This document shows, in pieces, positions 46,024 through 54,157 of a stretch of DNA of 64,000 nt; within the stretch, counting starts at the first letter, position 1; each line of letters starts with the position of its first letter. A program made the position numbers and the translations under genes. Under the pieces are notes generated by a model. The model was not told where the DNA came from and made no database searches. It saw only the letters and a program-made list of their open reading frames with translations. Source of the stretch: Dehalococcoidia bacterium UBA6627 (GTDB lineage Bacteria > Chloroflexota > Dehalococcoidia > UBA2979); assembly GCA_002455955.1 (NCBI GenBank), contig DKLZ01000016.1:1-64000 (forward strand). Direction: 5' to 3'.

Positions 46024-47244
46024 ATGTTTAACAGGAACAACCAACTTGACGTCCTTGGAGCTCAAACTGCAGAAGAAGTAGACCACCCAACAGGTCCCGA
46101 CGTCGGCGAACGCATGCCCGATATCACTCTTCCAGATCAAACTGGCACGCTTGTCAATATCGAGGAGACTCGTGGAGATCGCCGAGCCTTAGTGGTGTTC
46201 CATCGCTCATTAGTTTGGTGACCATTCTGTCGGTCGCAGCTCGTGCAGCTGCAAGAAAATCTGGATAAGTTCGAACAAGCCGGTATTTCTGTCTTTGCGA
46301 TCTCTTATGACTCTGTCGAAGCGCAAGCCGATTTTGCAGAAAAGTTCGGAATCACTTATTCCCTCCTTTCAGATGTAAATAGCGACGCGATAGAAGCGAC
46401 GGGGATTCTAAACGTACAGGCTGTACCCGAGAAATCAGTTGGGCCCGGGCTTGCTGCATCGGAGCAGACGATTTTGAAGGTTACTCCCTTCAACACGGAA
46501 AAGGTCGAGGCGAACCTTGGCTCGTCGTTCTACGGTATTCCGTATCCGGGGTCATATCTCATTGGTACAGATGGCCGTGTGATCGAGAAGCTCTTTTATC
46601 GGCACTATCGCACCCGGCCATCAGCTGAGACTGTGCTTCGAAGTGGCTTTGGTGTGGACTTCGAAGTGCATGACAATCCTTCAGCTGAATCTAGCGGAAA
46701 GGGCGTGAACATCCGAGCTACGCTGGGGTCTAAATCAATGACGTACATGGAAGCATCGCTTCTTTATGTAGAAATCGATCTGGCTGATGGTCTTCATCTC
46801 TACGGATCGCCAGTACCCGATGGCTATATAGCGACGACAGTCACTGTCACTGGTCCGGAATCCGTTGAGGTCGGACCAGCGCGGTACCCGGAAACTCGCC
46901 CTTTTGAAGTCACCGGCCTCGATGAATCATTTCAAGTCTTTGATGGCGCACTAGAAATTGCGGTCCCCGTGTACTACGTGCAAGAAGACTTCGAACATCT
47001 TTTGCGTCGGTCACATTTCCTAGCTAGTGACCTAGAGGAGCCTAGTGCTGGGGTTGTGCGTCAACTCATCGCGCACGCCGAGGCAACACGTCCACCACCG
47101 GACACGTCTGTCGAGCTCGACGTGTCAGTTAAATATCAGGCATGTACAACTGATGCTTGTCTCATTCCTCAGGAGCAAAGTTTTAAAATGGACATCCCGA
47201 TCGTGCGAGTCCAAGTCAACAATTCCACCAAACCCAAGGATTAG
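46024..47244 (+). CDS. Probable selenoprotein: redoxin (AhpC/TSA-like) with Sec-Pro-Phe-Cys, fused to DsbD N-terminal-like domain
   Basis: The gene reads as one 406-codon frame broken only by a TGA at 46219-46221. Both sides belong to one redoxin domain (residues about 20-210): before the TGA GERMPDITLPDQTG and VVFHRSLVW, after it PFCRSQL, VFAISYDS and YPGSYLIGTDG. The TGA (codon 66) sits exactly where the first Cys of a W-C-P-F-C site would be, giving U66-Pro-Phe-Cys69. A SECIS-like hairpin follows. The last 170 residues resemble the DsbD amino-terminal domain, ending in VKYQACTTDACLIPQE with two Cys. No signal peptide is visible. ATG 46024 has better ribosome-site spacing than GTG 46018. 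A true nonsense mutation is the alternative. Confidence 0.8.
46219..46252 (+). promoter_or_regulatory. UGA selenocysteine codon and SECIS-like hairpin
   Basis: After the in-frame TGA, 14 bases precede a perfect six-base-pair stem: GCAGCT at 46236-46241 pairs with AGCTGC at 46247-46252. The loop CGTGC starts 20 bases after the TGA and has G as its second base. Bacterial SECIS elements are expected as a hairpin inside the coding region just after UGA, with a small loop having G in its first two bases and a loop distance of roughly 16-37 bases. All of this is met. Folding energy was not calculated. Confidence 0.7.
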
Positions 47245-47261
47245 AGAAGCCTCTAATTAAG

Positions 47262-47337
47262 TGGCACCCCCGGAAGGATTCGAACCTCCGACCGGCGGAT
47301 TAGAAGTCCGCTGCTCTGTCCACTGAGCTACGGGGGC
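47262..47337 (-). tRNA. tRNA-Arg (anticodon UCU)
   Basis: Reading the minus strand, the sequence folds as a cloverleaf of 76 bases including an encoded CCA. The acceptor stem GCCCCCG pairs with CGGGGGU (first pair G-U). The D arm is AGCTCAGTGGACAGAGC. The anticodon stem GCGGA/UCCGC encloses the loop CTTCTAA with anticodon TCT. The T arm contains GTTCGAATC. It serves AGA codons. The gene is convergent with the selenoprotein gene and 18 bp from its stop. Confidence 0.97.
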
Positions 47338-47576
47338 ACGCATTCATGGTAGTCAGCAATGCTGCTGTGTGGCGTTCTAACGTACCTGAATGTTGAGACT
47401 ATCTCTCGTAAGTGGAGATTGATCGATATCTTGCTTGGCTTAATCGCTTCTTAAATACTCTAAATTTGTTGACGAGATTATCATTTAACCATTGGCTATC
47501 TGACATGCTTCGTGTCGCGGACTGCTCGAATCGATCTGAGTATGAATTCTTCAATGATTACGAAAAAGAAGCCTAA

Positions 47577-48527
47577 TCAAGACTTCACGGGAGTTTCGGA
47601 CGCTTCTTCCTTTCTGAACCAGTCAATTGTCAAAGCGACTCCATCTTCAAACGATGTCTGCGGTTGCCAATTCCAAACGCGTTTCGCTTTTGTTGGTTCA
47701 AGTGATATCCGCTGGATGTCACCCGGTCGTGCTTCAGCGATTAAAATTGGCCGCTTATAACCAGTAAGGTCGGCGATTGTCTCGAACACGCGTGCTGTTG
47801 ACACTTCGATACCGGTACTAATGTTGCAAATATCTGGTGGACCTTCAGCCGCGAGTAATATCGCATCAACAGTGTCGTCGATATATACGTAATCGCGACG
47901 TTGGTTACCGTCTCCGAAAAGAGTGACAGGTTCGTCGCGGAGCATCGCGCGTGTCACTATCGCTATGACTCCAGCTTCAGCATTTGGATTCTGACCCGGT
48001 CCGTAGATATTCGATGGACGTAGGATAGACACTTCGAGGTCAGTTTGTTGCGTGACTACTCCCAGGTAGATCTCTGCCGCTGCTTTCGAAGCGCCGTAGA
48101 CCGACATCGGGGATACATGTGATGCCTCTTTGGCAGGTAATTCCTGAGGTGGCAATTCTCCATGAAGTGCTCCTCCCGTGGATATGAAGATCATGCGCCG
48201 ACTGCCTGCTGCGGCAGCATTAAAGGCCAACTCCAGGGTTGCTAAAGCGTTAGTTTCGACGTCAGTGCGTGGGTCACGCATTGAGGCAGGAACTGATGCC
48301 TGAGCTGCTATGTGAAACACGAGCTCAGGACGGATCTCTTTGATTAATGTGTTAACGCGTTCACGATCACGTATGTCGAGTGTGACTTCTCGCACATTTC
48401 CATTGAAATCGCCCCTGGGCGAAGCGATATCGAGACCAGTAATCTCGTAGCCTTGTGTAGTAAGGCGACGGATGATGTGACCGGCAACAAAGCCGGAAGA
48501 ACCGGTTACAAGTGCTCGAGGCGCCAC
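47577..48527 (-). CDS. NAD-dependent epimerase/dehydratase (extended SDR)
   Basis: Nucleotide-sugar epimerase/dehydratase-type protein, 316 residues. It has the NAD loop VTGSSGFVAGHII (residues 7-19), DIRD early, the catalytic SVYGASKAAAE (Tyr and Lys of Y-x3-K near residues 143-147), RPSNIYGPGQ and RRDYVYIDDTVDAI, all typical of UDP-glucose 4-epimerase or GDP-mannose dehydratase relatives. The exact sugar is unknown. No glycosyltransferase or cell-wall genes are next to it. The 240 bp between its stop and the tRNA gene hold no gene that I can support. Confidence 0.88.
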   Translation of the reverse strand: MAPRALVTGSSGFVAGHIIRRLTTQGYEITGLDIASPRGDFNGNVREVTLDIRDRERVNTLIKEIRPELVFHIAAQASVPASMRDPRTDVETNALATLELAFNAAAAGSRRMIFISTGGALHGELPPQELPAKEASHVSPMSVYGASKAAAEIYLGVVTQQTDLEVSILRPSNIYGPGQNPNAEAGVIAIVTRAMLRDEPVTLFGDGNQRRDYVYIDDTVDAILLAAEGPPDICNISTGIEVSTARVFETIADLTGYKRPILIAEARPGDIQRISLEPTKAKRVWNWQPQTSFEDGVALTIDWFRKEEASETPVKS

Positions 48528-48748
48528 GGTTGTTCCTTTCGGATCACAGATGGTCTTTATTTATTAATCTTGCGATGAGGTGGTCATCTGGTCATTAATG
48601 TCTCCGCGTCTTCGAGATAGGAAATCGACCCCAGAGGTCGATTTCCCAAACAATATAGTTTGAAAAGTTTTAGTGCTTGCTCCAGATATTAACGATTGAT
48701 GCGTATTTAGAGCGAAGAGCTCGAGAACGAGACTGTAGACTGCTTCTC

Positions 48749-49456
48749 ATGTGCGGTCGTTTCACCCTTACCATCGAGAACTTCGAGCTGATTATGTCTT
48801 CGCTCGAAGTGAGCACTTCTGATATCGAATCTTCTTGGAAGCCACGCTGGAATATTGCGCCAACGCAAGAGCATTTGATTCTCCACTCGATCAGTGGAGG
48901 CGAGGATCGTCAGCTCTCCAGGTCAAAGTGGGGATTGATCAGCGATCGGTATCGGAACCGTAGCACGACAGGTGTACAGATTAATGCGCGCGCAGAGTCA
49001 CTAGAGGTTCTTTCCACCTATCAGGAAATGTTTCAAAAGGGGCGTTGTCTGATTCCGGCAGATGGATTCTATGAATGGTCGCGAGGGACAGGTTCGCGGC
49101 GACCATTCTGGTTTCATCGTCCGGACTACCGAATGCTGTTGTTTGCGGGCCTTTTCACCAAGTTGAAAAGCACCAGTCAGTCTCTACCGGCGACTACCTT
49201 TGCAATCATAACTACACAGGCGAACGGACCGATCAGCCGGATACACGATCGGATGCCAGCAATTATCAATGATCACGATGCGGATGATTGGCTCGCTCTC
49301 GGACAGTCCGCAGAACGTCTCCGTGATCTGTTGCACCCGGCATCGCCGGATACGCTTCAAGCACGTGCCGTCTCTCGTCGAGTGAATGCGATCACGACTG
49401 AAGGACCGGACTGTCTTGCTGAAGTTGAAGAAGAAACGCAGGGGGCATTGTTCTGA
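48749..49456 (+). CDS. SRAP/YedK-type abasic-site-binding protein
   Basis: SOS-response-associated peptidase family (YedK/HMCES), which crosslinks to abasic sites in single-stranded DNA through an amino-terminal Cys to protect them. Start choice matters: the frame is open upstream, but the ATG used gives MCGRFT, placing the essential Cys at position 2 after Met removal. Family motifs follow: RWNIAPTQ, NARAESL, RCLIPADGFYEW with its Glu, and SRIHDRMPAI with the catalytic His. The length of 235 residues is typical. It lies alone, divergent from the epimerase gene. Confidence 0.92.
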   Translation: MCGRFTLTIENFELIMSSLEVSTSDIESSWKPRWNIAPTQEHLILHSISGGEDRQLSRSKWGLISDRYRNRSTTGVQINARAESLEVLSTYQEMFQKGRCLIPADGFYEWSRGTGSRRPFWFHRPDYRMLLFAGLFTKLKSTSQSLPATTFAIITTQANGPISRIHDRMPAIINDHDADDWLALGQSAERLRDLLHPASPDTLQARAVSRRVNAITTEGPDCLAEVEEETQGALF

Positions 49457-49499
49457 TGGATGCCATCTTTGTGCGCAGTTGAGGTCATGGACTTACGTG

Positions 49500-50000
49500 C
49501 TACGACTTACTCACGGACGTTTCTCTCGTGAACACCTTCTTCAGGCCAGGAAAGAGCTGACGGGTATCGGCAATCTCGAGGCGGTCGATATCACTGCTGG
49601 TGGTGACAAAACGCTGCAGCCAGCTTCCAATCGGTTGTGAAGCAATAGTAGCCAGCATCGCAAATGTAGCAGCGTTGATGAATGTATCACCACGAGACTG
49701 CCGTTCAGTGCGATGTTCCGTCCCTAAGACGACAGCGGCGGTTAAGAATCCTGTTATCAGGATGTTCGTACCACATAATGGAGAGACGACGAGCTCGCGC
49801 TGTCCTTGTTGGATTCGATTTAGAGCCTCGCGTGCACATTCGTCTAGAACTTCTAGATCCACGTCACCGATTATGAAAAAGCCATTCTCTCCTGCTCGCC
49901 CGGCGATCCGCTGTGCTCCATAGCGTTCAAAAAGAACGGTCACGGTAGCGTGCTCTAACCCATGATTACGGCGGATTGCGTTGATCCAGCCTCTGAGCAT
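49500..50000 (-). CDS. DUF6391-like membrane protein
   Basis: Protein of 166 residues, probably of the DUF6391 group of unknown function. The amino part has RRNHGLEHATVTVL, a His/Glu motif typical of that group, followed by an alpha/beta segment (GFFIIGDVDLEV). One or two hydrophobic stretches are in the middle (PLCGTNILITGFLTAAVVLG and TFINAATFAMLATIAS), so it is likely membrane-attached. I cannot assign a function. It shares orientation with the two secreted or membrane proteins upstream (50-52.5 kb). Confidence 0.68.
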   Translation of the reverse strand: MLRGWINAIRRNHGLEHATVTVLFERYGAQRIAGRAGENGFFIIGDVDLEVLDECAREALNRIQQGQRELVVSPLCGTNILITGFLTAAVVLGTEHRTERQSRGDTFINAATFAMLATIASQPIGSWLQRFVTTSSDIDRLEIADTRQLFPGLKKVFTRETSVSKS

Positions 50001-50049
50001 GGAGATCCCGTCCTCGATTATAGATATTCAACGACAAATATAGAGATGC

Positions 50050-51402
50050 TCATGGTGAACGGCTGGTTCCGGGTGCAGCAACTTCAAATTCGGCGAATAC
50101 ATGAACCTTGATTTCTGTTGAGCCTGATGCATTCGGAGATGCGATCACAACTGTTCCCGAGGCATTTGTAGCACTCAGTAGCGTCGGATTAATGGTGATC
50201 GTGAATTCGCCGTCAGGACAACCTGCTGCGGAGCACGGTGTTCCGTTACCAACCGCGCTACCGGCTGGTGGATCTACGACTAGGAAGCTGTCAGACGGTA
50301 TTGCAGACCACGATAGGATGCGAGTTCCTGGATTTGCGACACGAATCGTTGCACTTTTTTGCGCGGGCGTTCCATTCACATGTATCGTCACGGAGTCGTC
50401 GTTTACTCTTAATCGTGGCTCGCCTATCAGTTGGGCAGCTTGGTCGTTCGATGTTAACGGGATTTGAGTTCGGTGTGCGGGTTGCGGTGTAGGGATATCC
50501 ATTGCTTGATAAGGAGAAGTAAAGTTTGCCAGTCCGATCGCATTAAAGAACTGAGGTTGAGTGAAATCCGGAAGAGTTACTGGAACAGGTACCCAGAGGT
50601 CATTACCACCTCGTTCAGCCGGATTTGCCATGCAGCCGATGACTAGTTCCTGATAGGGATAACGTGATCGTGATTGTGTTCCATCGCAGAGATATTTGGC
50701 TCGTGGCCAGCTGAGATTTGGATCTAAGGGATGGTTACTCTTCTTGGATCCGAGACTCGTGAAACCGTTATAGCTCCAGATTGCGTAGTACCAGTTTTCG
50801 AGCAATGTAGGGTCGCCAGCAGTGTCGGTGCCGACGATCGGTCGCGAGCTGGGTGCGTCATTCCATTTCGCAGCAAGGATACGGGCGCCGCGAGCGATAT
50901 TGTGTGCGTCGCTTGTGGCTACCGCGATCTGGTTATCGCTGGGATGTCCTGCAGTACCCAGCGGAACAGTCATTCCACTAGTTACTTGCATGATTCCATG
51001 GCCGCAGTCGAAAGAAACGAGAGCGGGGCCAATAGATTCGAAGCGCGTTGATTTCGATGCCATCGTTAGAGAGGATTCCACCCAACCGATTGCCCGTAGG
51101 ACTTCTACCGGAATCGCTGCAATGCCATCGGCTCGATTACTACGTGTTCCAACTTCTACCGCCGGTAGCCTGAAGAAAGAATCACTCGGAAAAAGGCGAT
51201 TTTGCGAAGCTGCATCGATCATAAGTAAGTAGCGATTGCGAAGCGCATCTGCCTCGTAGGCTGTGGGGCGTAGCGGATCGAATGCACATGCTTCTGCAGT
51301 TGGAGTTGTGTTACGTATTCCTAAAACTAATGCACCGAGAATGAAGCCGAGCAACAACGCTCGGTGGATAGTCCTGGAAGCGTGTCCCGCGGGCCTATGC
51401 AC
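50050..51402 (-). CDS. Secreted lysozyme-like/SLT-type protein with C-terminal beta domain
   Basis: Exported protein of 450 residues. The amino end has a basic stretch and a hydrophobic segment (ALLLGFILGALVLGI), a signal peptide or anchor. The middle resembles a soluble lytic transglycosylase-type domain: VLRAIGWVESS near residue 107 (the Glu could be catalytic), GHGIMQVTSGM near 140, NIARGARILAAKW and WYYAIWSYNG. The carboxyl 130 residues look like an Ig/BACON-type beta-sandwich, with SATIRVANPGTRILSWS and GEFTITINP. Likely function is cleavage or binding of cell-surface polymer. The start overlaps the end of the upstream gene by 8 bp, so the pair is coupled. Confidence 0.68.
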   Translation of the reverse strand: MHRPAGHASRTIHRALLLGFILGALVLGIRNTTPTAEACAFDPLRPTAYEADALRNRYLLMIDAASQNRLFPSDSFFRLPAVEVGTRSNRADGIAAIPVEVLRAIGWVESSLTMASKSTRFESIGPALVSFDCGHGIMQVTSGMTVPLGTAGHPSDNQIAVATSDAHNIARGARILAAKWNDAPSSRPIVGTDTAGDPTLLENWYYAIWSYNGFTSLGSKKSNHPLDPNLSWPRAKYLCDGTQSRSRYPYQELVIGCMANPAERGGNDLWVPVPVTLPDFTQPQFFNAIGLANFTSPYQAMDIPTPQPAHRTQIPLTSNDQAAQLIGEPRLRVNDDSVTIHVNGTPAQKSATIRVANPGTRILSWSAIPSDSFLVVDPPAGSAVGNGTPCSAAGCPDGEFTITINPTLLSATNASGTVVIASPNASGSTEIKVHVFAEFEVAAPGTSRSP

Positions 51403-52528
51403 CGGACCAGCCTAGGAATAATAGGTCGCTGGTCGCGGTAATTTCCACTCGAGTAGATGCGCCCCCTAAGATCACAAGTGTTTCGTCCCCTGGGTCACGT
51501 GAACCGGTTCCACTAAAGTGTCTAACAGCAAGATAAGTGCCGTCGACGCTCCAACCGAGAGGGACATCAAACCCAACAGGTGCAGCAGGAAGGATAATTT
51601 TTTCAGATGCGGTGATCACAATTGGTGCCGAACCCGATGAACTATTCGTGGAACATCCGATTGCTAGAGAACCGTCATATCGCCAGCGGGGAGAGTATTG
51701 TTCACCTCGGCTCGTATCTACTGGCGCTGTGATATTGCCTTCGTTAAGCGAGACGATCTGTGCTTGGTGAATGATTTGCTCACGCTCAAGCACAGGAGTC
51801 ACAAATGCGACCGCATTACCATCAGGTGCGACAGTCCAGTCACGAGCAATTTCATCCGAGGCGTGGAGCAGTACTTCCAGATTGGAGCTTTCGGTAACAC
51901 GCAGGAGATCGGTACCTGATGGGGAGATGCGTGTGAACAGAAGATTCCCTTTCTCATCAAAGCCTATCGGGAATACTCCGAACTCTGATTGATCGGTATG
52001 AAGTACGCGTCGAGTTCTGGTTTCTAAGTCGACACGGATTAGTGATTGAGCTCCACTATCCTCGGTTCGTCGGTAGACAAGTATCCCACCATCTTCTCGT
52101 AGTATCGGAGCTACTAACAGGTCCGCGTCACGTGCAAGACGTACTTTCGAGGTGGTTTTGATATCGAGCACCCATAGTTCGGCTGCGCTACTTCTGTCAG
52201 GTTGTATGTCAGAAGGGAGGACGGTGAAGGCAGTACGCCCGGCAACCATTTCAGGTGCTGGATTAATCCCCCATCCATCGGCGTGTGGTACTGACTGGAT
52301 TAGAGTTAATGACTCTGGATTGGCCGCAGGAGCAATTAAAATTTTGTCGACTGTGCTACCAAATTCGGCAAATACTAGTAGTGGTTCCTCCATCACGACC
52401 GGTCTATAGGGTGACTCGCTGGACTCGCGTAATGCAGCAAACAGAATGGCGATCGCTGCCAGAGCCAGCAGGGCAGCTGATACGGAAAGAGCGCGACCAA
52501 ACCGTGGTAGGCGAGGTTGAGAAACCAT
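51395..52528 (-). CDS. Membrane-anchored beta-propeller protein (TolB/WD40-like)
   Basis: Protein of 377 residues with one membrane segment near the amino end (SVSAALLALAAIAILFAAL, about residues 15-33), then a long extracytoplasmic part. The repeated pattern, about 45 residues each, with phrases such as AELWVLDIKTTSKVRLA, GGILVYRRTED, GNLLFTRISPSG and GNAVAFVTPV, is that of a PD40/TolB-like beta-propeller. Function is unknown. It overlaps the lysozyme-like gene by 8 bp and could present or regulate it at the cell surface; this is inference. It faces away from the protease gene at 52.8 kb. Confidence 0.72.
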   Translation of the reverse strand: MVSQPRLPRFGRALSVSAALLALAAIAILFAALRESSESPYRPVVMEEPLLVFAEFGSTVDKILIAPAANPESLTLIQSVPHADGWGINPAPEMVAGRTAFTVLPSDIQPDRSSAAELWVLDIKTTSKVRLARDADLLVAPILREDGGILVYRRTEDSGAQSLIRVDLETRTRRVLHTDQSEFGVFPIGFDEKGNLLFTRISPSGTDLLRVTESSNLEVLLHASDEIARDWTVAPDGNAVAFVTPVLEREQIIHQAQIVSLNEGNITAPVDTSRGEQYSPRWRYDGSLAIGCSTNSSSGSAPIVITASEKIILPAAPVGFDVPLGWSVDGTYLAVRHFSGTGSRDPGDETLVILGGASTRVEITATSDLLFLGWSGA

Positions 52529-52759
52529 GAGATTTTACGGCTATCTACAAATCTCTAGTTACTGCATACCCCGCCAGAGGCAGCAACCTGTATGAGCCGT
52601 TTGGTAGCCTTTTTCCCTTTTGTGAATGGTAGTCGGCACGAATTGTATGCGTTCCTACACAATTTACGATATGGAGCGTCTCTAGCCACTGTCAACGGAG
52701 TTCGAGAATCTACTGTCGATCGATTTCGATTGGCGGTGCCTTATTGCTAGGCTGATGTT

Positions 52760-53497
52760 GTGATCATTCGTTATCTTTCGGTTCTTGGGGACGCTCCACA
52801 GGTCTTTGTGATCCTAATTGGTGCATTTGCATTTTCCTTGTTCGCCGGGTTGACGATCCATGAGTTTTCACACGCCTTTGTAGCCGATTCGCTCGGTGAT
52901 TCTACTCCACGTCGATTCGGTCGATTGTCGCTTAATCCAAGACGTCATCTCGATCCGATCGGAACGTCGATGATATTTCTGGTCGGCTTCGGTTGGGCAA
53001 AGCCAGTCCCGATCAATCCGATGGCAACGAGAGATCCCAAGCGAACGATGGCATTGACATCGGTTGCTGGCCCTGCCTCAAACATGGTGATTGCAGGTAT
53101 CGCTGGATTCCCGATCAATGCAGGATGGGTACCGTTCTATCATCCCTTTGTAAGCTCGACGCTCGCAACGCATTACGCGGAACTTTGGACTAGTTCACCA
53201 CAGGATCTTATTGGTTTGTTTCTTGGTACCGTCGTGTTACTGAATGTGATTCTGGCAGTCTTTAATTTGATTCCAATCGCTCCATTAGACGGGTTTAATC
53301 TTGCTGTGGGCTTGCTACCTTCAGAACTTTCGATGCGACTTGCTCGAACCGCGCGATGGGGCCCTGGAATTTTGATGTTGCTGATCCTTATGCCGTTTTT
53401 TGTAGGTGTTAGCCCATTGTTCTCGGTAATGAGTCCGTTGATTGATCTGCTCTTGGATGCCTTTGTAGGGAATGCTACAGATCTTAGGTTTGGCTGA
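52760..53497 (+). CDS. Site-2-protease-type membrane metalloprotease (M50)
   Basis: Polytopic membrane protein of 245 residues related to the S2P-like M50 peptidases that cleave substrates within the membrane. The zinc motif is HEFSH (residues 34-38) in LTIHEFSHAFVAD, inside the first hydrophobic region. The third ligand Asp lies in NLIPIAPLDGFN near residue 175, the family's NPxPxLDG-type block. FGWAKPVPINP is also typical of the bacterial group with no extra domains. Substrate is unknown. It starts with GTG and is followed 18 bp later by an HD-domain gene. Confidence 0.88.
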   Translation: MIIRYLSVLGDAPQVFVILIGAFAFSLFAGLTIHEFSHAFVADSLGDSTPRRFGRLSLNPRRHLDPIGTSMIFLVGFGWAKPVPINPMATRDPKRTMALTSVAGPASNMVIAGIAGFPINAGWVPFYHPFVSSTLATHYAELWTSSPQDLIGLFLGTVVLLNVILAVFNLIPIAPLDGFNLAVGLLPSELSMRLARTARWGPGILMLLILMPFFVGVSPLFSVMSPLIDLLLDAFVGNATDLRFG

Positions 53498-53515
53498 CGT
53501 GCTCCCGATTTACGA

Positions 53516-54052
53516 ATGCACACACCTGTGCTAATTGGGCACTGTGTGTACCGTGCTCATCAGTTTCTGGATGGATTTCGAACATCGATTGCATCTCGAG
53601 ATTTAGAGCGTATCGCTTCTTTATTGTCTGAAAATGAAACGCAAATTTTCTTTTCGATGCAGCCGCGAGATCGTCGGCACGGTGTCGAAACTATGCGACA
53701 TGTTGATCGGTTGGCCTCGGAGCACGGAATGGTCGCAACAGATGAATTGTTGATCGCCGCACTACTGCATGATGCAGGGAAAGGTGTTATTCGAATTGAA
53801 GATCGCGTCATCTATGTGCTGCTAAATAATCTAGCGCCTGATTTATTGAATAGATTTGCGCAAGCTGAGGGTGTTCGCTGGAGGTCGGCATTATGGCGCC
53901 TTTGCCACCATGCGGAACTTGCCGCTTCTCAATTCGAACAAATAGGGCTCTCACGTCGAGTGATTGAACTAACAGCAGCTCATCATCAAGGGGAAACTAC
54001 AGATGGGGATTTTGAGTTGGCGTGGTTGATTGAGGCAGATGCAACTTTATAG
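53516..54052 (+). CDS. HD-domain phosphohydrolase-like protein
   Basis: Protein of 178 residues with a metal-binding HD domain: RHGVETMRHVDRLA carries the first His (near residue 62), LLIAALLHDAGKG the HD pair (near 86-90), then LCHHAELA and AAHHQGE. Proteins like this hydrolyse phosphate esters of nucleotides, but the substrate cannot be named. The gene lies 18 bp after the M50 protease gene. In several bacteria an HD gene of this size stands near aromatic or cell-cycle genes without known linkage. It is followed by the tyrA-aroA-trp block. Confidence 0.8.
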   Translation: MHTPVLIGHCVYRAHQFLDGFRTSIASRDLERIASLLSENETQIFFSMQPRDRRHGVETMRHVDRLASEHGMVATDELLIAALLHDAGKGVIRIEDRVIYVLLNNLAPDLLNRFAQAEGVRWRSALWRLCHHAELAASQFEQIGLSRRVIELTAAHHQGETTDGDFELAWLIEADATL

Positions 54053-54157
54053 CCTGCTTCGCACTGCACCAAGTAATACTGGGCTCGGTGTACCATCGCT
54101 CGAAGACAAGCTGACCGCTGACTGCGCTGAACTTAAGGGAACTTAAGGGGTGTGTTT

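Noticed and set aside
46018..46221. Reading the N-terminal redoxin piece as a separate short gene or a pseudogene fragment
   Set aside because: Both sides of the TGA keep one conserved domain in one frame with no other lesion, and the stop sits at the redox Cys position with a SECIS-like hairpin after it. Selenocysteine explains this better than decay.
47512..47760. Plus-strand frame antisense to the end of the epimerase gene
   Set aside because: It overlaps a well-supported gene on the other strand and has no domain.
54131..54150. Tandem ACTTAAGGG repeat before tyrA as a regulatory element
   Set aside because: Only two copies next to the ribosome site; this could be a simple local duplication, so it is noted under tyrA only.
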